A stretch of 30,938 nucleotides of DNA from Terana coerulea (GCA_024811115.1 JAKOGH010001212.1:1-30938); one strand, 5' to 3'; counted from the stretch's first letter, positions 11,286 to 21,337 are shown. Made by a program: numbers and translations. The notes: generated from the letters alone by a model not told the origin.

Positions 11286-13888
11286 ATGAAGGGGTCGTGC
11301 GCTGCGGTTTCCCCCGAGAAGTTTAATCAGGAGCTCTTTCCCGCGGGCGACGATCTGCCCCAGGATGTAGTAGCGTCGATTGGCACGAAGTTGCGGGACT
11401 CGATGCTAATCGACAAGCCCAAAAACGAGATAGAGATGTACCCTCCTTTAGTAAGCAAAACAAAATGTGCAGGGCGTGCTTTTGTGACCTCTAGGCTGAT
11501 GTGCTATCCTAGTGTGAAGCCATTGGAAGGGCTCTAATGGATACCGAATATTCTATCAAAGATATGCCCAGCCACCATGAAGATATATCTCACGATAGGG
11601 AGCCCGATCTGGTCATTTACCACCGTGGCACAGAGGAGGACGGACAACGAGAACTCACCGAAGAGAAGGAGGCGAAGTTGTACAAGAGCGCTGCTGAGGG
11701 CCGCTACAAACGGCTCGAAGGCTCGGATATACGACTGGTCTGGTCGTTGACCTTAATCGAGGTTAAGTTCAACCACATGACAGACCCTTTCGCTGATTTA
11801 CTGGCCGCCAGACCTACCGAGATCAATCTCGACGACCAGAAAAGAGCGTCTTCCTGTACAGGAGTACAGATGACTCGATACATGGTGGATACGATGCAGC
11901 GCCAACATCGGACGTGTTTCTTTTCAATACTCATCACGAAACACGCAGCGCGTTTGGTGCGGTGGGACCGATGTGGCTGTATCATGAGCGAGAGCTTTAA
12001 CTACCTCGACAACCCCGAACACCTCCTCAATTTTTTCTATCGGCTCGCGAAAGCGGACGTCGTTACCCAGGGGTATGACCTGTCGATCAGGCGCGTCTCC
12101 CCTGTACAGCTCCGGGAGTTGGAGAAATACAAGAAGAACCTCGAGCAGGTGGTTGAGAATCCGAAGGCCAACAAATGGCGCAAGCAATTTGTCGAGGACA
12201 TGTGGAAAGAACAGGCCAAGTTCCCCATCGTGCAGGTGAGTATCAGTTGACGAACAATACAACACATTATTCTGACACGACGCCTTAGTTCGACTGTCCA
12301 ATTCGCAACCCCGCCAACTCGAGTCAGTCCAAGACGGCCACTATCTTGATTGGTCGCTATCGCATAGGACGGTGGTCGCCGACCGGACGAGCCACCAAGG
12401 GCTTCATCGGGTACATCGTTGGCCAACGCAAGCTATGCTTTGTGAAGGATTCTTGGAGGCCAAATCACGATTCCATATCTACAGAGCTTAAAACGTATAT
12501 GCTCTTGCGCCGGAAGGGTGTTCGTTACATCCCCGAACTTCTCGGTGGCGGAGATGTTCTCCACCAACGCCCGGGGCATGATGCACTTGTGGACCAACGC
12601 ACGCTTACTCAGGACTTCCTAACGGATGTTCCACGCCTGCAGGAGCGGGTACACTGTCGTCTGGTCCTCGGTACCATTGGAATACCTCTGATGGAGTATG
12701 ATCTGGGTCACCACATGATCCATGTCGTACTTTGCGCTCTCATAGGTGTGGTGTACATCTCCATGTTACTGCGTCCCTTGTCTTACTTACCCTCCGATCT
12801 CACTATAGCCCATAAGGTGGCTTACGAAAAGGCCGAAATATTACATCGTGACATCAGCGACGGGAATATCATGATCAATATTGACACTCTGGACAAGGGG
12901 AAGGCGCCTCCCGAGGGCATCTTGGCAGACTGGGATTTGAGCAGGTCTGTCGCAAATCTGAATGCTGACCCTGGGGCTACTCAACACGGTCGATCGGTAA
13001 GGTTGCATTGCACTATATAATTGAACATTCAGCGCTGATCAGAGGTGGTGGTTATTGCAGGGTACGTGGCCTTTCATGTCGGGAATACTGCTGCAATATC
13101 CCCTCAAGCCGGTGTCGGTCGAGGATGATCTGGAGTCCTTCATTCACGTAATCCGACTGAACACTCTTCGATTTCATTGCACGAATTTGACCATGACATC
13201 CTACCTCGAACAAGAGGAGCCCCGCGACAATACGAACGAGGACCTTGCCTGGCATGTCTGGTCATATTATCATAAGGATGCAAAGATCGATGGCTCCTCT
13301 TATCGGATAGGTGGAGAGGATAAGGTCAGATCCTTCAAGCAACGTGATCCGCCTTTCGAGGTTACGACGCTTCAAAGTGAAGGTTTCAACACTCTGCTGA
13401 GGAACCTCCACCGCTGCTGCTATACACATTACGCACAACCGGACTTCGGTATCAAAGATGTTGGGAGCTATCGTGTGGTACCACCCGCTCTAGCCGTCAC
13501 CAAGACGGCTGAACCGGAGGACATGGAAAGGGTCACGTCGGACGCCATGAACGAGTTTAGAGCCGTGAGGAAGGAACGGCAGGTGGTGGACTCATCTCAT
13601 AGCACACCAATACCCCCAGTCCAACCACCACCACCTCCTGAGGACCTCCTCACCCATGCAGAGCTCGGAAACATTCTCACCCAAGCCCTTGACAACCTAC
13701 GCCTGTGGGATCTGGCGCTCAATAGCAAGGCCATTGATCAATTCAAAGGCCTGTCGATATACCTCCCCGCGGCGGATAGGAACCTATCCTCGATGCCGAG
13801 CACTACCACTAGCGCTTCTTCCAACAAACGCGCGTCAGAAGACCAAGAGAGTAGCAGGCCAAAGAGGGTCAAGACCGCCAGGAAGTAA
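11286..13888 (+). CDS. FunK1-family protein kinase, copy B, intact
   Basis: Fungal-type (FunK1) kinase. Exons 11286-11450, 11513-12235, 12289-12745, 12809-12996 and 13061-13888 join in frame to 787 codons (786 aa); introns are 62, 53, 63 and 64 bp. The start is the first ATG after the TAG at about 11265; the N-terminus is shorter than in copy A. Landmarks: FunK1 N-terminal region with EMYPPL at the first splice site (about residue 55), VWSLTLIEVKFN, likely ATP-anchoring Lys349 in CFVKDSW, catalytic loop HRDISDGN (His461-Arg462-Asp463, Asn468), DWD 489-491 in place of DFG, activation-segment GTWPFMS from 512, and a basic tail PKRVKTARK suggesting nuclear entry. All catalytic residues needed by eukaryotic kinases appear present. 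The 63-bp third intron has no stop and keeps the frame. Substrate unknown. Neighbour: convergent MYND B. Confidence 0.9.
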
Positions 13889-14410
13889 ATGTTTATGAGG
13901 GCGGCGAGGTAGTGTTTTTGCACCGTGCTGATTTCGGTCTGCTTGGCTTGTTTTACACCTTTCTATGCACCTCTTTTCATGTACTTTTATTGTATCGTAA
14001 TGTAGATGGACCTTACATGAATTGTAATTGCCGTCACAATCCCGTACAACTGAGTAAAGTCTTGACTAACTGCGAGGAGTATGCATCCATGAGGGTGGGG
14101 CGTCAAGCCACGAGAACCTCCATTATTCTGCCCCGAAACAGCGTGTGGCACTATCGAGAGCATATGATGAGCGGATGGACAGTTCTTGTCGTTCGAACCC
14201 ACCATGGGAGGCACACAAAGAATCGACCGCGCAGCTCCGCGCAGCTCTGCGCAGCTCCGCGGGAGGCACTCCAATAAGTGGTAGAATACTGGCTACCTCT
14301 GTATCAACGGAACCATAAGGCAGCGAGCAAGTCATCGCGCTACACAATCCATATAAATCGCGAAAGTGTACCAAAATAACTCATATCATGACCAAAGGCT
14401 TACAAGGAGT
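13889..14410. other. Convergent 3' intergenic region, unit B, with an extra insertion
   Basis: Matches 8481-8817 up to ACTGCGAG and again from about 14286 (AATACTGGC); the middle about 14077-14285 has no counterpart in unit A. No gene seen; a GTTCGAACC word at about 14193 resembles a tRNA B box but has no pairing T-stem. Confidence 0.55.
14229..14261 (+). repeat. Three tandem copies of a 10-bp GC-rich repeat
   Basis: GCAGCTCCGC occurs three times in a row with one C/T variant in the middle copy. It lies inside the unit-B-specific insertion. Function unknown. Confidence 0.8.
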
Positions 14411-15750
14411 CTATTCGCCGTTCATCGTAAATCGGGTGGTCCCCTTCCGCATGCCTAAGTCATTCCATAGGTCGTCCTCCTGAACCAGCTCCTCGAAAGG
14501 CCGGCAAGGCTCCTTCTTGTGCCGCTTCCAATCCGCTTTCTGACATTCGGGCTGTAGTGTTGGCTCGCTTAGTAACGAACGGAGTCAGCGAATGCATGAT
14601 CACATACCGAGCAATATGTGGCTACTTTGCAGACTGAGCACTGCTTCAGGTTGATGCCGTCCAACTCCCCGCTGCCCTCGGCTCCCTTCTTCATCTTCCG
14701 CGCCAAGCATCCAGGGTTATGGCAGATCTTCTTAGTCTGCGCCGTCTTGCCGACGATACCATACAGCTCCGGGTCCATGTCGTCCTCGCTCTTGTCGTCG
14801 TCGGCGACTGTCAGGCGTTGCAGCGCTTGGAGCTCCGTGTCTAGGTCCTGCGCAGGCGGTTCGTTCCGCGGATGGGCTGCGCGGTACTCTACGACCGTCC
14901 GTCACATCTGAGTCTGTCTACTCTGCCTAGGGAGACTACGGTACTCCTGCAGCTCTTGCCGCTCGCGCAGGCCGAGGTCGCGCATGTTGGGCTTGCCGAG
15001 CTGCACGCGTCGCTTCTGAAGCACCTTTTCGCGGTCGCGGATGCAGACCTCCGTGTCGTGCAGGAACTCGCACTTGGGGTCCCAGCACCCTGCCTCGCGA
15101 GCAAACCACTGTCGGAGAATAGTTGGTTGAATGTTAGTGAAACAGAATTCTATGGCTATATGCGTGCTACAGTTGTGCAGCGTACCAGGCAGGGAATTAG
15201 CCCCTGTCAAAGTCATTTGTCTTCAACCTCCGAAATAGCCGGTCCCAGTGCTCGCAGTTAGCCGTGCCTGCCGGGGAGTGGTAGTGCAATATTATGTTCC
15301 AAAAGAACGCGCATCTTCGGGGGCACCTAGAATTCCCGCCTCGCGACTTTTCTAGTCGTTCCGGAAGCTGCGGACGTACATCTGGAGGTCTTCCGGGCGC
15401 ATCGTGCCGTCCGGGCGCATATCCAGCTTGACGTCGACGACGGGCTCGAGCTGGTAGGGCGTATACTTGCGAAACAAGATGCCCTTGCGCGGAAAGAAGA
15501 TGCCCTTGGACACGTCTGGAGGCGTGTCCATGAGCTCGAAGTCGCCTTTAATGGCAGCGCATACTGTGTGGTAGCGTTCGATGGAGACATCAGCTTGCCG
15601 CTTTCCGAAGTCCGCGTCTTTTGTCTGGTGCGTATATCTCGCTTGAAGCCTGTTCTGCATGCTAAGCAGTGTTGCGTGGAAGAAAATAAATGGGCTCGAG
15701 ACGACGTGCTGGCCCAAAAGCGAGGCGGGGGAAAGTTGTTTGAGGGACAA
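14411..15750 (-). pseudogene. CCCH/MYND zinc-finger protein, copy B, disrupted
   Basis: Paralogue of the gene at 8818-10243. Seen on minus: NRLQARYTHQTKDADFGK, SIERYHTVCAAIKGDFEL, GIFFPRKGILFRKYTPYQL, RPDGTMRPEDLQMYVRSFR, then after an intron (acceptor at 15109) WFAREAGCWDPKCEFLHDTE (CCCH-like), the MYND Cys-rich block and C-terminal exon 14551-14411. The intron 14607-14552 (56 bp) is at the same place as in copy A. Disruptions: TAG at 15351-15349 replaces the TGG (Trp) of copy A (SFRND-stop-KSREAG); a -1 before FWNIILHYHSP near 15308, shared with copy A; and a 57-bp insertion at 14890-14946 that adds an in-frame TGA unless spliced. The 5' exon is not resolved: the unit-B equivalent of A's first exon (MEYKIGMPVPQ) is not found beyond 15724. 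Confidence 0.75.
14890..14946. repeat. 57-bp insertion with 8-bp direct repeats, possible new intron
   Basis: CGGTACTC at 14882-14889 is repeated at 14939-14946, and the DNA between is absent from copy A. On minus it opens with GTAGTC and ends with CGTAG, so removal of a 51-nt intron would leave the frame open with two extra codons. Unspliced, it brings a TGA stop. The donor is weak. Confidence 0.6.
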
Positions 15751-17020
15751 CCGCGGTCAAAATGCTGGTGCTGGGAGTTGTCGAGAAAACTGGGCGATCA
15801 AAAGACAATTGGTCTTAATGAGCCCTAACGAGGAGAACAGCGACTGGGACTGGTGGGAGGCCAAGGGGGATGCAACAATAAAATCCTATACGTGAGGCCA
15901 TAAAATCCGAATAACGGCCCTTGGGGACCCCCTCCCCCTTCGGCACATTCCGATCATTCCCACGGTCTATATATGGTATCTCGGACCACGTTCAGACCGG
16001 CCGTCAGTGGACGGCAGTGCCCGCCGCACTCGGTCACGTCGAGTGCTCCTTCTTCCTTTGCGCGTGTTATAGGTGCAAGCTGTGCGAAGCAACTCAGTAT
16101 TTTACTGTGGACCTTCAGCAGGCTAATGTCGCGGAAATGTTATTTGTGAGAGCTGGTGAATCATCAGTGATATCAGTTCAGCTCAGGCCAGCAAATTTCC
16201 CTGAGCTATGAACATCAATATTGTTACTGTTATATTGCTCAACCCATGTCACCCAGCATATAGAGCTGCCGGTAGCTGGTACTTATCCTCTGAAGGGTTC
16301 TGGACCGAGGTGTCGGCACGGCTAGAATAACATTGTTACCCCAGTGACTTGTCACCGTCACTGAGTTGAAGCAAGTATACAGTGCATAAGTAATGGTGTG
16401 ACCGTTACTTACCCAATCCAACCACACCGAGCTCTTGGGCGTAGAAACACGCATGAAAGAGGCTTGCGTGTTCGTAAAAGTCATGCACGAGCTATTTTAT
16501 GCCTCGAAGATACCATACTATGAGATTATGTACTCTGGAAAAATCCCGGATAACGTCCCTCGAGGGACCCCCCCTCCCCTGCCCCACGTCAAGGCGCTTA
16601 CGGGTGCATGCCCCTTGTGGGAGGCAGCAAACTCGCCAGCGTCTACGCGGAAACTCGTCGGCGTCTACAGAAACCCGAACTCGCTCGGGAGATGCCGGTG
16701 GAGCTGGGAGTCGCTGTACAAACATATGGCTGGCTGGCACTCGAGAATGTCCACAGGTGGAGACTCCTACAATGCTTGCTGACTGTGACTTATCTGAGGA
16801 CATACCTTTGTTGTTTATTCGCCCGTTTTGGCAGCCGCTTGCTACGTGCCCCGGCCTCCAACGAAGGAAGACGCCCGTGAGAACAAAATAGTACTAATCG
16901 CAGTATAAATATATAAATTAGCACAGATTTAGGTTAGTTAGCCTCACAGAGGGCACAGAAGGAGCACGACTAGCGAGAGCGAGGTGAGATATCACGAACG
17001 AGCCCAGGATTTAGGACAAA
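15725..17020. other. Gene-poor region with an imperfect direct repeat
   Basis: No protein family recognised on either strand. An imperfect ~45-bp direct repeat (AAAATCC..ATAACG..CCC..GGGACCCCC) occurs at about 15903-15945 and 16541-16590. The 16890-16925 part is AT-rich. Short open frames are not supported. Confidence 0.5.
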
Positions 17021-17025
17021 TAAAG
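17021..17025. repeat. Target-site duplication TAAAG, left copy
   Basis: TAAAG directly precedes the left LTR and is repeated at 24968-24972, directly after the right LTR. A 5-bp duplication is typical of Ty3/gypsy integrases. Confidence 0.9.
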
Positions 17026-17340
17026 TGTCAACAACAACTAGTACAACTGTACCAGGTGCGACGCTCTCAACTGGGACGGAAATAGTGGTGCAGTCTCCGA
17101 GTAACTAGCTGGGGAACAGACCAGCTCGAGACTGGCTTTTTCTGTTGCAGACGGTAGCTACTTATACGTGTAGTCCTAAACTGTATAGTACCACCCAGTA
17201 TCCTCGTGTATGTACTAGAGCAGTCCAGAACAATAGAGAAACATACGGAAGACACGGTATCGATGAGAGAACAATAGATAGGGGTAGAAGACAATGGAAA
17301 TGAAAAGAATACCCTAGAGACGCCCCAGAAGTTCATGACA
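17026..17340 (-). repeat. 3' LTR of the gypsy element
   Basis: 315 bp, ends TGTCA/TGACA. It differs from 24653-24967 by about five substitutions, all transitions, and three short indels. Confidence 0.95.
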
Positions 17341-17343
17341 TAA

Positions 17344-17352
17344 CCTCTCTCT
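17344..17352 (-). other. Polypurine tract next to the 3' LTR
   Basis: On minus AGAGAGAGG lies four bases upstream of the 3' LTR, the position where a plus-strand primer of reverse transcription is expected. Inferred from position and composition. Confidence 0.55.
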
Positions 17353-17589
17353 AAGGATCACGTCCGTGTGATCTATAGAACTTGGCGTCTCTGTCTGTAC
17401 GACCTATTTCCCAATTGTATAGCCTGGAACCAATATGTCCAATGAACTGATTAACGTCGGGCCTGAACGCCGACAGGGGGAATTCGAATAGTCAAAGGAC
17501 GAGGTGCACCTTGGTACGCCGGCCAGAAAGCATCGATGAGATCTTGACAGTGGGTAAGGTTGGATCGCGGTTCCCATGTGTACTTCGCG

Positions 17590-18939
17590 GACCGGTTTCG
17601 TGCTTCCATAGAACCTTGTATTTGAGAACCCCTTTGCCTAACTTAGCATCTAGAATCTCCTCAACTTCGTGTTCTTCTTGGCCATCAATCAGATCGGGTA
17701 CTTCTGGTTTGCGTGCCTAGGACTCAAAGGACGGTTCTCGAATGGTGAGAGCCACATTTCGTTGACCGTGGGTAGATCTTCCTCCAAGCTTTGGGAAGTT
17801 CAAGCTCGTAAGCCGGAGGCGCCCGTGTTTCTGTTTGACTTTGAATGGGCCGTAACACTTGTTGTCAAGCTTTTTCATTGGGCGATCTATTGTGATGTTG
17901 GTCCCTTCAAGCCATACGAGATCTCCTAGCTTGTAGTCGCGTTGCCTTCCCTTTTCGCCGGTCAAGGGCGTTTCATCGTCTCCTATGCTAATCCGATAGC
18001 CGCCTCGCGTTTTCCTCTCGCGACTGATTTCATCTGTCTACAAAGTCTCTCACGGTTTCCTTCTTACTCTGGTAGGGTTCATTTCCGGAGTTAGAGTGAT
18101 AGCCTTTGTTGACGAAGAACGGAGTTTGTTCAGTGGAACTGTTGGCCTTGTTATTGTACAAAGAACGATGCGAGGGTAGCCATTCGGCCCAATCAGATTG
18201 TTGGTAGTTGATGAAAAGTCAGAGGTGTTCGACTTCAGCGTTAATCCGTCTGGCCCGACTGTTGGTCTGCGGATGATAGGCCGTGGATGCATTGGCTTCG
18301 ATTCCCAGAGACTTATAGAGTTCAAATATGTACTTGTTCTTGAACTCTGCTCCTTGATTGCTAACAATCTTCCAGGGGATGCCGTGATGGGTGACAACAT
18401 GGTTACGCAGGATTTTGCTCTATCCTTGTGCATTGAGTTCAATGGTGGAGGAATGCAGATTATCTGTTTGGAGAACATACAGACAATCACGATGATGACA
18501 TCGAATCCTAGTGATGAGTGGACCAATTTTGTCGAAGGAGATGATTTCCGCAGGGTCGAGAGGCGATTTCATTCGGGTGGAGCGGACCGAGCTTGGATCC
18601 AGTGTGAACCTTAGTTTTCTGACAGTCGACACATCCCTCGACGTACTTCCTAATGTCTCCAGCGAATGCGTGGCCACCAGTAATTGCGCGTGATCAGCTC
18701 GTGGGTCTTGTGTTGGCCCGGTGTTCGATGAGGTACGAGTCGTGGTGATGCTTGATGATCTGTTCGCAAAGTTTCCGGTGTATGGGAACGTAGATACGAT
18801 CTTTCCAGGTAATCAATCCTTCTTCATCTTCCTTCCAGTCCGTTTCCTTCTTTGCTAGTGCTATTGTAACTACTTTGTCCTTATTGGCTTTGTGCTTTTT
18901 AATTTCTACAAGCCATTCCGTGGCTGGTCCATCGAGCAT
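17590..18939 (-). pseudogene. Gypsy integrase with C-terminal chromodomain-like segment, degraded
   Basis: Catalyses insertion of the element's DNA. Visible in several minus frames: the N-terminal Zn-binding region (CEQIIKHHHDSY ... VEGCVDCQKTK, HHCC type, about 18850-18610), parts of the catalytic core (FSKQIICIP, about 18500-18050), the post-core QRDYKLGDLVWLEGTNI and KKLDNKCYGPFKV (17940-17840), and EVEEILDAKLGKGVLKYKVLWK in separate pieces (about 17670-17600), which has the start of a chromodomain. Chromodomain gypsy elements can target heterochromatin. The frame changes many times and stops occur, so no full integrase is encoded. Confidence 0.8.
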
Positions 18940-19079
18940 GTGCTGATTTATGCTACGTGAGAGATAATTCGCGAAAGTGTTCCGGTTTCAGTACTACAAT
19001 GTCTGTGTTATCATCTTTGCCATTCCCATATCCAGACTGTCATGAGAGTCTATCTGCCTTTCCGCTTGGTTTGACCAGG

Positions 19080-19496
19080 TTTGTGCTGAAGTAGGAAATG
19101 ATACTCGGCAAGTTCGGCACACTAGCGTGCTTGCCGTCGGTTCAGCTTCTGCGGCTTCCGGAAGTACTCCAAGTTCTTGTGATCTGTCCAGATCTTGAAG
19201 TCCTGCTGAGCGCCCATTAAGTACTGGCGCCATTCGTCAAGTGCCGACATGATAGACATGAGTTCCTTATTGTAGATCTCATAGTTGTGCTCGGTGGCTG
19301 TGAACGCTTTAGAGAAGAATGCGACAGGCTTCCATTTACCATCCTAGTGTTGCTCAGAGGTTGCACTGTAGGCGAAGTCAGAGGCGTCACATTCAATTCG
19401 AACTTGTCCTCGCCCGTGGGCATTGCTAGGACTGGCGCGGAACAGATGTGGTTCTTGAGTTCTTCGAAAGCTTCGGCTTGCTCAGGGTTCCATACA
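19080..19496 (-). pseudogene. Gypsy RNase H domain, frameshifted
   Basis: Begins NPEQAEAFEELKNHICSAPVL, the usual link between RT and RNase H in gypsy elements. The DASDF-type active-site motif is only seen after a -1 shift near 19391-19396 (the frame as written gives FELNVTPLTSP). Downstream [14 protein letters not shown] and YLAEFDF-type words lie in other frames. It would degrade RNA in the RNA-DNA hybrid. It is separated from RT by the MITE. Confidence 0.75.
19489..19496. repeat. 8-bp target-site duplication, left copy (TCCATACA)
   Basis: Identical to 19856-19863, flanking the MITE. Eight bases is the hAT-family signature. Confidence 0.92.
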
Positions 19497-19855
19497 TAGT
19501 GATAGGCAGGGGTTTGCAAACCTCCGAGGGTTAAGGGTAAGGGTATGGAGGGTAAGGGTAAGGGTTGAGGAAAGTTAACCCTCGTCTGGCAGGGGTCTGT
19601 ATTCAAGCACTAGGCATATTGCTAGAGAGGGCTGTAAGTATTGTAAGTGCTTTCTATACCAATGCAAGCCACTCAAATAGAAGACTGACATTATAAGTAA
19701 GTGGGAAAAGGCATTTAAAGCACCATTTTCAGCCTATTTTGGAAAGGGTTTGAAGGGTAACCCTCAACCTTTACCCTTCATGAGGGTAAGGGTATTGGAG
19801 GGTAAGGGTAAGGGTTGCCCTCTGAGCATGGAGGGTTTACCCTTGCCAATCACTA
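19497..19855. mobile_element. hAT-type MITE inserted in gypsy pol
   Basis: A 359-bp non-coding element with terminal inverted repeats TAGTGATAGGCA / TAGTGATTGGCA (11 of 12 match) and a perfect 8-bp duplication TCCATACA. The 8-bp duplication and TAGNG-type ends are established hAT features. Removing the element and one duplication joins the pol codons into A-T-F-V-W-N-P-E, the normal RT/RNase H junction, so boundaries are exact. Both flanks inside carry arrays of GGGTAA-like hexamers (about 19527-19567 and 19754-19845), likely subterminal transposase-binding repeats. It encodes no transposase and must have been moved in trans. Confidence 0.92.
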
Positions 19856-19863
19856 TCCATACA

Positions 19864-20825
19864 AATGTAGCATTGCCGGTGAGGGAGGTGAGTGGCTTTG
19901 CAATCTTGCCAAAGTCTTTGATGAACCGTCGGTAGAAGTTGGTAAAGCCGAGGAATGCCTGAATATCCCGTTTGCACGTGGGCTTCGGCCATTTCCTGAC
20001 GCCTTCTACTTTGACCGGATCTATCTGGACTTGTCCTTCAGAGATGATCATACCGAGGTACTCGATCTCAAGCCATTTGAATTCGCACTTCTCTGCCTTG
20101 AGGTACAGCCGGTGTTCCCGCATCATGTCCAGAACTCGCTGTACAATGCAACAATGTTCTTCCAGATTCTTGGTATAGATCATGATATCGTCAATGTAGA
20201 CCATTACGTGTCCTTCCTGGATCAGATCTCGGAAGATATCGTTTATCATCATCTGGAACGTGGCTGGCAAATTGGTGAGTCCGAAGAACATGACTAGGGG
20301 TTCAAGAGTCCGCAGTTTGTGATGAACGCTGCTTTCTCTTCGTTGCCTTCCCGATCCGAATGTTGTTGTAGCCCCATCTGACGTCTAACTTTGTGAAGTA
20401 ATTAGACTCTTTCAGCTTGTCCACCAGTTCCTGGGTCAAAGGAAGTGGGTAACGATTCTTGATGGTTAAATCATTAAGCTTGCAGTAGTCTTGTACTGGT
20501 CAAGCGAGCCATCTTCTTGACAAAGAAGAACGGAGCTGCCCAGGGTGACTTAGAAAGGCCGGATACGTCCAGATCGAAGGTTCTCTTCTAAGAAGTCATC
20601 TAGCACTTTCTGTTCATCTAGCGTGTGAGGGTACGATTTTCCTCCCACCGGCGTAGCGCCTGGCGTTAGCTCGATCACGTAATCCCACGGGCGTTGTTCT
20701 GGGAGTGAATCAAAGTTTTCTTTGGCAAAGACATCCTTGTACTCGTAATAGTGCTCAAGGACGAGTTTCTCGAAGGGTTTCTTTGCTTTTTTAGTGTTTT
20801 CTTCGATTGCTAGATCCATAGCCAC
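19864..20825 (-). pseudogene. Gypsy reverse transcriptase, frameshifted
   Basis: Copies the element RNA into DNA. Minus-strand segments: EHYYEYKDVFAKENFDSLPE and WDYVIELTPGATPVGGKSYP (start of RT), a broken middle (SKSPWAAPFFFVKK, then shifts at 20550-20290), MFFGLTNLPATFQMMINDI, the catalytic YIDD in VYIDDIMIYTKNLEEH, and LGFTNFYRRFIKDF in the thumb/connection. The join to protease is a -1 near 20820 (SA/AKTNVAMDLA). The catalytic motif is intact, but the reading frame is not. Confidence 0.9.
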
Positions 20826-21337
20826 GTTGGTTTTAGCGCAGATGTGAGCGCCACCTGTTGCGATGTAGCGCTGCCAGTCGAAAACAAAAATTTGTTCCCC
20901 TCCTCAAGATGAGCCTCCGGATCATTCGGGATTTTGTGTTCGTCATCCTCAATGCCAATTAGGTGTTGCACATAATCACAAGTGGCTGGGCATCTATTAA
21001 ACTGGAGTGTGCGATCTTTCCAGTTAATTGATGGGTTGTATAACTCCAACCACTCATAACCAAGGAATATGGAGGTATTCCCGAGGTTTGTAACAGCGAA
21101 TGACATTCGTTCCACGTGATCCTGGATCTTAACTCTGAGATCGACACATTCTGTGATTGGACTGCCGACATTATGACTACCGTCGGCATTGTACACTGGG
21201 ATTGGAACAGGCAATTTGGTTGTTGCAATGCCATGTTCCTGTACAAATGCCTGATCAATCAAAGATCCAGTGCACCCAGAGTCTAACAGAGCTTTTACCG
21301 AAAAGGATTCAGAGGAGTTCAATGTAGTGACGATCAT
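20810..21337 (-). pseudogene. Gypsy aspartic protease region
   Basis: Retroviral-type aspartic protease that would cleave the polyprotein. Seen: ALLDSGCTGSLIDQAFV, with the active-site D-S-G triplet, then FLGYEWLELYNPSINWKDR, the typical ending of fungal gypsy proteases. Open over 175 codons, but it shifts out of frame with RT at its 3' end. Confidence 0.9.

Larger units (their letters stand above)
10141..15724. repeat. Tandem segmental duplication, unit B (FunK1 + MYND)
   Basis: Second copy of the module at 4466-10096. It differs by an intact kinase, a ~200-bp insertion between the convergent genes (about 14077-14285), and a 57-bp insertion in its MYND gene (14890-14946). Confidence 0.85.

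Noticed and set aside
14185..14215. tRNA or SINE B box (GTTCGAACC)
   Set aside because: The flanking bases do not form a T-stem and no A box or acceptor stem was found.
19520..19850. Interstitial telomere tract
   Set aside because: The hexamer is GGGTAA, not the canonical GGGTTA/TTAGGG, and it lies wholly within a MITE with exact ends.
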